Source: Siderastrea siderea (taxonomy: Eukaryota > Cnidaria > Anthozoa > Scleractinia > Rhizangiidae). Taken from it: a stretch of DNA of 64,000 bases. The stretch lies in assembly GCA_964030785.1 (NCBI GenBank), contig OZ034975.1, forward strand, positions 40,125,569-40,189,568, read 5' to 3'. Positions within the stretch are counted from its first letter, which is position 1. Each line of letters starts with the position of its first letter. Both the position numbers and the translations under genes were made by a program. Under the pieces are notes generated by a model that made no database searches, was not told the DNA's origin, and saw only the letters and a program-made list of their open reading frames with translations. Below, one piece after another: positions 21,838 through 32,600 of this stretch.

Positions 21838-22068
21838 CAACCTACATGATAGTCTTCCTGTTTTAATCCCAACTATTGCTTGCATTTGCATCTGGGGCCT
21901 GTACCCCATTGGCATCTGCCTTTATAAGAATGCGTGATTTCAGCGTAATCACTCTTGTTTGTATGGAGGGGGTTTTTGATTGGCGGCAGTGGATTCTAAG
22001 GGGTAGTTACTGTAGGCTTCTCTTGTCTGCTGAAATTTTCTAAGTCTGCATAGAGCACCTCAACTGAC
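21838..22068 (-). pseudogene. Decayed duplicate of the ITIM/ITSM tail exon
   Basis: On the minus strand this aligns with the tail exon at 23461-23681, sharing VLYADLENFSRQE and SDYAEI. It carries an in-frame TAG where the intact exon has CAG, a TGA near its start if the upstream acceptor is used, and a 1-nt indel near the end. It lies downstream of the gene's stop codon, so it is either a dead duplicate or the tail exon of a lost tandem copy of the receptor. Confidence 0.7.
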
Positions 22069-23460
22069 CTTCATTTCTAAGATCGTGAAATGTAAAAAAC
22101 ATCCTAACAGAGGGGGGGGGGGGAATTCTATTTCCTTTGACCATAGGCATGAAAGTTTAAAAGTTTGAAAGTCATTTTTCTGGTTTTAATAGTACTTTCG
22201 ACAGAACAATTCAGGATCAGGCTAAATGATTGTAAATTTTAAATGCTGTACCTAAATTTCCGTGGATTTGTCGTCCTGCGAAGTTGGCAAACAACGGCTT
22301 TATCTTATGTCTACTACGATTTTGTTTTTTGCTTGAAGAGCCAACAGTTGCTCAGTCATTATTGTCGATCACTAAAAGGGTGGGTGGTGATGGCCAATGT
22401 CGCTGTATTAGGCGAGATACCATCTTTTCCGTCAAATTCTTTTAATTTCCAAGAAAAAGTAACTTATCTCATGCATCCTAGGATTTAGGAGGAGAAGGTA
22501 AGGGATTGGAGGAAAAGGAGTAGGAGGACTAGGGAGAGGAGGAGCAGCAGCAGAAGAAGAAGAACATTGTCTTTCTCCACCCAGATGTATGAAATGAGTA
22601 CCGGTGACATACATGTACTGCTGGGGGTAACCCTGTGATGCACTAGCATCCCATCAGTTGCTTCATGCTACAGAAACCGGGATAAGCTCCGGCAGTGTGA
22701 GCCACCTTGGCTTACCTATAAATGTACACCCAATACAGACAACAAGTTATGTACTTTAGATTACCAACTTTATTGGATAGATAAAATATACAATCTTTAC
22801 AAACCTGTAGTACGTTCCCGCATGCAATAACTGTTCCCTACTGGTAGGCGTCAGGATAGGGGAAGATTTGTGAGCGCCGAGCGCGACGAAAGAGGAAAAG
22901 TCCCCTTGACCACCCCCACCCTCCTTCCTCTCGTGTTCCCCCTTTGTTTTTTCACGCCCGCTGGACTCCATTTTCCTTCCCTTCTGGCGCCTGCCACGCA
23001 GTATATCGTTCGAAAAATTAAAAGAACAGCTTAAAATTTTACAAGTAGTCATATGATTTAGATATGTACATTGTAACTGGACTCAAAGATAATACTGATA
23101 TAAAAAACCTATTTTTTACATCGTTAAATTTAAGTTTAAGTTTAGGTTCTGATTAAGCAGGTAAAATAATGCCAGACACTCGGCGTAAGTCTCAAAGAAA
23201 GAAAAAAAGTGTTTCAAAAGTGCAAGATAAAAAACTTCCCCTTACTCTTCATGACTCGCGCTTGCGTTCCCACAACTCTACAGATACATTTATGTTGCTG
23301 TTTTTCTTTTTGCCACATACAGTGTAAAATTATAGAGGCGTCCCCTGTACTTTTTCCTCAGGTGCGCGTCACGGACCTCCGATATTGCTCCTTATAATTT
23401 TCAGACACCTTCTACACAGGCCACTGGCCTATCGATTGATCGATCGATCGATCAATCAAC
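22069..23460. other. Downstream region of the Ig receptor gene with SINE sequence
   Basis: 22615-22715 (TGATGCACTAGCATCCCATC, then CTACAGAAACCGGGATAAGC) resembles a short retroelement widespread in corals, from general familiarity. A poly-G run lies at about 22112-22124. The AATAAA complement at about 22768 is a distant candidate poly(A) signal for the receptor. A (GATC)n tract lies near 23435-23450. Confidence 0.35.
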
Positions 23461-23681
23461 CTACATAATAGTTTCCCGATCTTCATCCCACCCTTTGCAT
23501 GAGTTTGCATCTGAGGCCTGCATCCCATTAGGCTCAACTTTCATAAAATGCGCGATTTCAGCGTAATCAGTCTTGACGTATGGTGTGGGTTTTTTGACTG
23601 GCGGCAGTGGATTCTGAGAGGTATTAACTGTAGGCATCTCTTGTCTGCTGAAATTTTCCAAGTCCGCATACAGCACTTCAC
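23461..23681 (-). CDS. Ig receptor exon 6: cytoplasmic tail, stop
   Basis: It opens after GGCCAG in phase 1, continuing SEVLYADLENF from the previous exon, and ends at TAG (23461-23463). Motifs are VLYADL (ITIM consensus VxYxxL), TDYAEI (ITSM consensus TxYxxI) 35 residues later, and a proline-rich NPLPPVKKP between them. An alternative acceptor 15-16 nt upstream (TATCATAG) has the better pyrimidine tract but would need a different phase. Confidence 0.7.
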
Positions 23682-26600
23682 CTGGCCTTCTTCTCTATGA
23701 TAGTAAGATATAAAACAATTTTTTTTTATCTCGTCAGTTCCTATATGTGCAGATATTTTATGTCACGTTGTTATTACAGTATGGAATCCTCTTTAAATCT
23801 AGATAGCTTCTCTTGCAAAAAAATGTGTTACAGTGTGATCGTTCTGCTTCCTTTATGGAGTAAGGTGGGCCCATTTCAAGCGTCAGAGGATAGCAAAGTG
23901 TTTATTTGATTAGCGAGAAATTCAGCATGCGAAGCGTGAAAGTAAGTAATGAGTAAGTAATATAAAACAGGAACCTAATTCGTAGTGTTAAATGTAATAA
24001 TTAATACGACAAGTTAATTGTATTCTGTAATGATGTTTAACGTTTGTTGTACAATGAGCTGTTGGGTAAAATGCGGGCATTAACATGAAATATGGTCCGT
24101 GGATTACATCGCTACCGCTGCTGTACTGTTTATGTTAACCTGTATAAGTGTATTCTTCTTGTACCTTTTTGCCGTTTTGAGGCTTTGTAACGACGGCATA
24201 ATGAGGAATGTTTTGGTGTCCAGCTCCTTCGTGAACACAGTGGTCATCTTCTCTGCAAGTAAACCGATTTGCATTAGAGGGGTGTTTAATCGCAACGGGT
24301 AGGAAATAGTAAAGTTGGCCCGCAAGCAATAATCAACTAGGGGTATTACCACTCCTCTTGGATGAGATGCTAGTCTAACTGCAAGGCTTAAACACCAACC
24401 AGGATTTATTTGAATTGGGTTTGCCCAAAGATTCAATGGCAAGTTCTCCAAAAAGGTGCCTCTGTGACGTAAGGAAAAGTTATGAAACAAATCTCTGGAA
24501 CACGTCGCCTGGCTTACAACTGTTCCATTCCCACTGATAGCTTATTCGCAATCATCCACTATCTGGACTTAATTGACTACTGATGAGTGAGTGGTTGGAT
24601 TTCGTTACTGGGTGGGGCCAACATAAAAAATATATCATACAAGTGAATAAACACAGTTCTATTGCGCTATTTTTCTGCCCATTGTTCTAGGGATAACTAT
24701 AACAAAAACATGAAAAAATTGTTTACTTACATTTCTTCTTTAATAACTTCACGTTAAAAAACGCATGGTTGGCATGAAAAGGTTGAAAAAGGATTAAAAA
24801 TAATGAGAAGGAAAGTAAAACACTGTTTCATAGGAAGGCAACTATATACAACTTCTCGGAAGCAAGGGATAGCGACGTAAGACTTCTGAGTCTTCTTATG
24901 TTCCCCCTCTGAGTTGCAAGGAGACTGGCGAAGAGTGATTTCTGTTGTGCTTTTAAGATTACTTTGCTTCCAAATTGACTTCTTGCTTTCTTTTGTCTCT
25001 GACTAATTACCATAATTTTGAGCAAGGGAAATTGTAAATCAAACTGGTTTAAAGACCCTTTGAAAAATTTGAAACCAAAAGAAATCAAAACGTTAAAGCA
25101 CAGCAGACAAGTTCTGAATGGTTGAAGGGGTCAATTGTCGTCGTCGTCTTCGTCATCATCATCGTCATCATCATCGTCATCATCATCATCATCATCATCA
25201 TCACCGTCGTCGTCGTCGTTGTCTTAATCGTCATCGTCATCGTCGTCATCGAAGGCCTTCACGCACAAGGACGCATAGGATGAAAAAAGCACCAGAATTT
25301 GCCAGAAAAGGCCACTAATTGTGATTACTCACTTGTTGTGTCCCTTCGCATCCACCACACCACCAAGGCAACAATAATAAGTAAAACCAGAGCTCCTCCT
25401 ACTGCAGCGCCCATAATGATCCATGCAGAATTGTCTAGAACACATCGAAACAAAAACAAAAAACGCCTGAGGTGGCCTGATTTGATATAACTACATTTCG
25501 ACGCGGTTGATTTTGCACTCTTTCAGGTTTACATGACGGGCACCTAGAGCCATGATAGTGACTGTATTTATAGTGAAATGTATCCTTCCAGGTAAACTAT
25601 TAGAGTGTGATAGCCCTCATGTTGCGACACTTAATAAGGCAGATACCGATGATTAATAACAACAAATCGTTGTGGAAAACTAAAAAAATTGTGGCGGAGG
25701 ATAAAAAGCAAGTCAGCTGTTATTGTCGAGCTAATTTTAAACCAGCACTAGCATAATGCAGTAGCAGAGAACCTTAGTCCTATGACTGCATGAGCCCCCC
25801 CCCCCCCCCCTGCCTTAGGTATAGATGACTTTAAACCTACCTGATGATGTTGTTCTCGCCTCGTTTTCTGGCCTAACACGTGTAGTGGGAGAGGAAATGG
25901 CTGGTTTTCTAGAGGCTGGGTAGAAGACAAATCACTGACTGTATGTTATACGTAAATAATTTATGATGTTATTTGACCATGTTCTTTTTAAAAAACACGA
26001 ATACTGAGAACTATCTGAAAGAAACGCAATAAATGAAACTGGATTCAAGAGAACATAAATAGGACTTACATGTACTTGCAATTCTAACAAAAATAGTGAA
26101 GCTTGCAGAACCGATGCTGTTTGTCGCGGTACAAGTGTACTTTCCTCCATGACTATCATTCACTTTGTGTAAACGGAGATCTTTGTCAGTGGTAACAACT
26201 CTGCCAGCTGCATTCATCCAAACATACTGTGGACTGGGATTTCCATGTGCATGGCATTTAATAAACGCAGACTCCCCTTCAGTTATGTTCCATGTATCTT
26301 TTCTTGGTTTGATGATTTCTGGAGGTTCTGATTAATGAAAACAATAGTAAGAACTAGGTTGCTTATCACATGCATATTCTCTTAAAACCTAAAAAAGAAA
26401 AAAACAAAGAAAAAATTGAATAATAAGTCGTCTTCTCGTAGAAGAGCACCTTAGAATCACACTTCATGACTACAGGATCGATTTTCAAGTGGCATTTAAT
26501 TAGGGCTAAAGTGCCCTCTGATGGAAACGTACAAACACCAATTTTCCAACTCTATTATAGCGACCCTAGGAGTGATCGAAGTGATTTTATAGTGTGAAAT

Positions 26601-29600
26601 CGTCTTATCAAACCCTCACAAGGAGCCACTTCCATATGGGGTATTTATACCTTTTCTATTTTGATTTAATTTTTCTTTGTGGGAAGGTTACTCATAATTC
26701 AAAGAAATTTATACTCACGCAATTTTGGAATAAGAATAAAAACTTACTTGGAAGGGAAATAATACAATCCCTGCTAGCAGGACTTCCAACGCCGTTATCA
26801 GCAGTGCATCTGTAGGCTCCTTCATCTTGGTTACCAGTGATGGTTAAAGGGAAAGTGACAGAACTGTTATCAGAGAGTCTTGTCCAGGTGACGTTTGGTA
26901 CTGGATGACCATCTGCTCTACAATTAAGGGTCACCTCATCACCCTTATTCACTATACTGTCACTGGAGATGCGAGTAATCTGCGGTGGAACTACAAAGTC
27001 CAAGCAACCAAATTAAATAAGTTCAATTATAGAAAAACATAAAATCGCAATAATAATGATATCATACTTGCAGACATCGAATTTTCTCAGTTAAACACCA
27101 AATTTTTAGTAGGTGGACTTAATACCTCTTCAGTTAACCAGGTCAATTTCATGCTGTAACCTGCTTTGGTTTTAAAGACGTGTCTCAATGACAAATTAAA
27201 AATAGCTGGGGTAGGGTAGGGTAGGTAAACTTAATTTAAACACGCTTGCTCCGTCAACTAACATAATAATAAAAGCTGATTTCCATAAGGAGCGTGTGGC
27301 TACAACAAAAAGATTAAAGTGTAGGGAACGGCCGCAGATCGTCATGTGTTGGCTAGAATGATTAGGGAGATTGATCCGAATTTTCGGAGCAGTTTTCTTC
27401 ACGCGACTGTTTTATTCATCAAAGATCGTGATTTGTCTTTGTTCGTTTTACAAAAGCGATTGTTTGTACTTTTTGCGCTCGCTGTGTGAAAGTTTTGCAT
27501 CGCTACAACGACTCTTTCTTGTTATTTCCCCACGTAAGAAAATACAGTGTGTAGTTTTCTTGAAGTACCAAATCCCGTTGAAGATTTTCTTAGAATCGCC
27601 GCCCGAATTCTCGGAAAATCTCACCCGGCGCCAGACGAAAAATAGCCCACTTGCGATCAAAACCATTTTCAACACGATAGATGAAATACTTTCCTTGAAA
27701 TTCGAACGCTTTCCAAACTCCCATAAACGTTTCTCAGTCTTGACTTATCACGCCATTAAATTCTCTGACTTTTTTGACAGTAAGTTTGTAAAATTGGCTT
27801 TGTTTTGCTACACGCTTGAAGCGATCGCTTTCTCCAAGAACACAAACATTCTTGCTTTCGGACGATGTTTTCTCGTAACATTCAATTAATCCGCGCTTCC
27901 CCTCGTCAGAAACCTTACTTCGCTTAATCAGAGATTCAATGCGCCGAAAGCACTTTTTACACTTTTTACACAGCAGCCGTGACAATTCTTGTTGAAATTC
28001 AGGCGTTCTCTCCAGGAAGCGCCAAACTTTGCCTTTCAGATCTCCGGAATTGCGCTATCATGCTCGCCAAGTGTTCTGTCCGCTTAACTTAAAGTTTAAT
28101 CCACACATAAGGCAGTCGCCGTCTTTTCCTGTAACTGCTGGCTTCACTGGTATCAGCGGAAAAAGTATGTTGAGGAGTTCGCGGCTTTCGCGATACAGCT
28201 CTCAAAAATTTCACACATCGCGCTGCCGCGGCTACTGATCTTTCGCGCAAACCGGTTTGCCAAGGTCGTGTCTCACGTGACCAAAATGTCACTCGTTGTT
28301 AAAGAAACGCTGGCGCATGCGCGACAGGAGACGCGTCGGATCTCGCAGAGGTCTCTCTCCTTCCTCTCATTCTTTTCTCGCTGTGAGAGACCTCTGCTAG
28401 CAGGGAAATTAATCGACAATCAGCACTGCAAACGTCACAGAAGGAAACTAACGAGAGAATTCAATTTACACTCACTTACCATCCACGTAACCTCGCAGCC
28501 AAAAACATCATTTTAAGGAACTTTAAATTACTCCAAAATGACAATGAAACAGGAAGTATCTTTTCATAGCCCCCACTGTTTTCATTTAAACGCGACAAAA
28601 ACATAGGGTACTTTCTAGTTAGAAGCCTACTTAAATCTGATGATCAACGGGGTACTTTTAAATGGGCGTGCAAACGATGCAACATTTGTCCTTTCATTCA
28701 TAATGCGGACAAAATAACAGGTCTCAAGTGATCAATTAAAATCACCGATCGCTTTACACGCACCTCCGCAAATGTTATCTATTGCATAACATGCAGTTTA
28801 TGCAAGAAGATATACATTGGCGAAGCAGGGAGGAGACTAGGCAACCGTTCCTGCGAACACCTACGAGACGTTGAAAGAAATCACGTGCACAAGGACGCAT
28901 GCAAACCATTCCAGCCAACACATGATGATCTGTTGCCGTTCCAATCCTACACCAGGGTAACAGGGAAAGCCGTAAAAATCTAGAACCAAAATCATTTTTC
29001 ACATCGGCACACTTAATCCCCACGGTATCAACGAGCGCTTTTCATTCAACTAATATATTCTTGTTTTTCACGTTGCCGTGTTCCTACCAATAGGGAGTTT
29101 AAGAAAATCGCTACGCCTGGCGCTAGTACGGCTGCCGGAAGTGAATTTCTCCAAAAAATAAGACACTGCGCATGTCAGTCGGTTACGTCCAGCCGTCGCG
29201 TGAAATCTAACTACTCGAGTCGGGAGGTTTTGCGGTACTGGCTACTACGTAGGGTTTATTTCGCTTCTCTGACCTTTTTCTACGGACATCTCAGCATTTT
29301 AAGAGTTCCAATGGAAAGTATATCCTTTGAAGTCAATTGCAGCCAAAAATTTTCTCAAGTATTAATCCGTTTTGTGAATTTACGATTTAGTTTTGGCAAA
29401 GTGTTTGAATGGCGGAAAAAGAAATATTCGTGTTAAGTGCCAGGTTGGTTTTTGTGGTAAAGTTTGCTTTGAGTGTTTAGTGAAGATGCTTTATAACTGG
29501 ATACGTATACGATACTATTTTGCTTCGGTGAGTACTGAAATATTTCTGTTCTTCACTCGACAGTCTTTGAGATATTCGTCTCTTTGAAATTATACATTTC

Positions 29601-32600
29601 ATCGATTAAATTTTTGTCATTGTACAAAATGTACGGCATACGCTTTCGTTCAGAAATGTTTTGTTGGTCCCAGCAAAGCAAATAACAGCCATCTTTCATT
29701 AAACGAAGCCATTTGGCTGTGAGAAGTTAAATAAAAGAGATTTTCAACTCCTTAGCCCAGCTACTTTGTATTTCGCTTTGCTTAAACTTAAATTTGGCGG
29801 ACTACCGAGAAGCACTCTCCCCAGACCTTTTCAGTAACGGCAGCCGTAGTACCGCCTGCTGTAGCGATTTGCTTAAACTCCCTACTAGCGTAGTTCCACC
29901 ACTCTCCATATAAACCAACTGCAACCCATATTTTCTCATTCTTATTCGCTCTGACGAAGGGCTAACGCTCGAAACGTCAACTTTCAATCTCTTTACGGTG
30001 GCCACTTCACCTTATCAACTCAGTTGATAAATCTAAAATTTAACTTTTGTGCTTTGTTTTGCTGACTTCTTTCTTTTTAAAAAAGGGCTTCCAAATATAA
30101 CAAAAAGAATCCAAAAAAAAATTCAGGTACAGGATCAGAGATAACAGAAAGTTTACCATAAATCTTTTCGCAGTTGTTTGTAACGTCACAGGACAACAAG
30201 ATGGGTTCAGTGACGGTCCTGAAACAATTGCTGCGAAAGAGGCTGCAAACGAGTAAGAGCACTGCATGAACGTGTTTTACCTGTAACCTCAATCCGTATT
30301 TTGTATGCCCATTCAGTTCCATCTTGAAGGACAATCTTGCACTGGAATGTTGCGTTTTCTCTTTCTGTCAGCTCGTTGATAGTCAAAGTAAAAAAATCGC
30401 CTGATTTGTCAATACTGAACCGAGTTCTAAACTCGTCCCTGTCAAATACATTAGGGTTTTTGTGATGAATATATCCAATGTTTTCCGCACCAATCTTAAA
30501 GAAGGACTGCAACACGTATTGTCCATCCAGCAGAGTGAACCCCCACCTCACAGCAACATTGGTACTTCCATTAAGCACGTGCATAACAGCAGTTTGAATG
30601 TTAGCTGCATCAGTTCCCTGAATCGTTTGGTTCCAAGCTGGAGGAGGGGCGGTCCACATAAACAAAGCATCTGTAAAAAAAAATTGCAACGACAAGCAAC
30701 GTTCTAGCTGGTTACTCTTCCCGCCGTTGTCCCTTCACTTTTCAGATCAACCAGCGCGTCTCAATGGTATCCATACCCCCCTCCCGCCCAACTTAAGGGC
30801 ATCATACAAACGAAAATCTTTTAAGGAGGGACTGAGTACTCTTCAGCCCAATTCAAGACACGAAGTTAAATTCGTGCTGGCCTTTACAAAAAGCGCACAG
30901 CTCTAAGTATTTACCAAGAAGGTAAGATTAATTTGCACATGTGACGTGTCGTTTCGGTTGGTGAAAAGAAAAAAAACCGATCACGATCGCGCGAAATAAA
31001 CACTTCGCTTATTTAAAAACTTCTTCTTGGAGTATCCCCAAACGAGTTTCACCAGTCACGACAACTTTATTTCGCAACCTTATATGCACGCCTTAGCTTG
31101 TCAACAAAAGGGATTGTAGATAAAGGCTTAAAAGTGATCTTCAGCTTGGATGACGTGTACGAGAGTGACGAGTAGGACTTTGAAATTTATCCACAATGCG
31201 TAAGCCGTAGATCATCGCGTGTCAGACCTGTCTCCTTCCTCGAACCTAAATTAGAGACAAAGGTGCTCAAGGACAAACAAGAGGGATTTAGAAAAAGCAG
31301 AAAGTATGAGATCAGATATCTGATTTCAGGAACATCATCGAGCAATGTACTGACCGGCAGCGACAACGGCCTTTTTGTCAACTTCATAAATTTTCAAAAG
31401 GCGTTTAACATCATACCCCAGTCCAATGGTCTCTGGACGATCCTCAGAAATTATGGTATTTATACTCGCCTGATAAACAGTAATTTCTCCTGTACAGTTG
31501 GAACCAGTGACATACGCTTTGCGGTCAAATCCAGGCTAAAGCTGGGCATGTGTAACTGTGCCACCCTACTCTTCAATACTGCAATTGACTGAGTCATGCA
31601 GCATGTCACTGAGGATCAGATGAGAGCGATCTGGTGGACTCTGCTCTCAGCACTTTAAAGACCTTGATTACGCCGATGATGTTGTTCTTCCGTCGCACAC
31701 GCACTGACACAACCAGAAGAAGACCAACAGGCAGCAAGTTAGGCTATCTATCATCTGCAGTATGTCCAAGGTTATACCATTTAACTTAACGTGGGCTAAA
31801 ACAGTGAAATTTGAAGGGCACAATCTCGAGTCCACAAACCCTTTCACCTATCTTGGGAGCTTCATCTGTTATGACGGAAACAGAAACAAAGATTTCGGCA
31901 ACAGTCGCGGCAGAGCTAGAGCTACCATTGTGAGAATGATGCAGGTTTGGACGTCGGGCCCACAGAGTACAGAAACCAAACTGAAGATCTATAGGAGCTA
32001 CGTACTGTTAACACTACTCTGTGGTTACCAGTGCTAGAGGATGGTTAAGCAGGACCTTGACAAGTTATCCAACTTCCATCAAATACATCTAATACATCTT
32101 CCTTGCGAAACATTCTTCGCACATTCTCAGACCCAGATCTGTCTCAAATAACAACCTTCTTCACCTGATAAATCAAGTTGTCATGGGTGTGATTCAGCAC
32201 TGTTGGAGATGAATTAGGCATGAACTAAGGAAAAACGCAACATCGACTACCAGAATTGCAGTGCATTGGACTCCAAAGGGGAAGCGTAAGAGTAAGAGTG
32301 GGCGTCCTGGAACAACTTGGTGTAGCACAGTCACAGTACAGCTACAGTGGTATTATCTAAGCTGGGGTTCAGTTGAGAAGACCACCAAACACTAGTCTCC
32401 TTCGCAGCTGTTTCTGGGCAGGAGCGTTACCTGACCACACTAAAAACAGCTGCGAGGGAGACTTACAAACACCGGGTGAAATGGAAAGCGTTTGTCGCCG
32501 CACTTTGCACCAGCCGGCGCTATGGGTCTGACTGACTGTCTGAAGGACGAGCGCTCAGCGTTCCCACAAAATAACGGTACTCTATGCAAAAAGCGCCATA

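Larger units (their letters stand above)
26991..30280. other. Long intron filled with transposon remnants
   Basis: Contains Penelope-like fragments, a CxxC-type ORF relic and an inserted MITE, listed separately. No further Ig exon is visible on the minus strand. Confidence 0.5.

Noticed and set aside
24099..24302. Plus-strand hydrophobic ORF resembling the last two helices of a rhodopsin-like GPCR (LFAVLRLCNDG, SSSFVNTVVIF)
   Set aside because: No NPxxY motif, no other helices nearby in any frame, and it lies antisense inside an intron of the Ig receptor. The resemblance is too weak to annotate.
27371..27889. 172-codon plus-strand ORF
   Set aside because: It is antisense to the CxxC-type relic, has no domain, and shows composition typical of a shadow frame.
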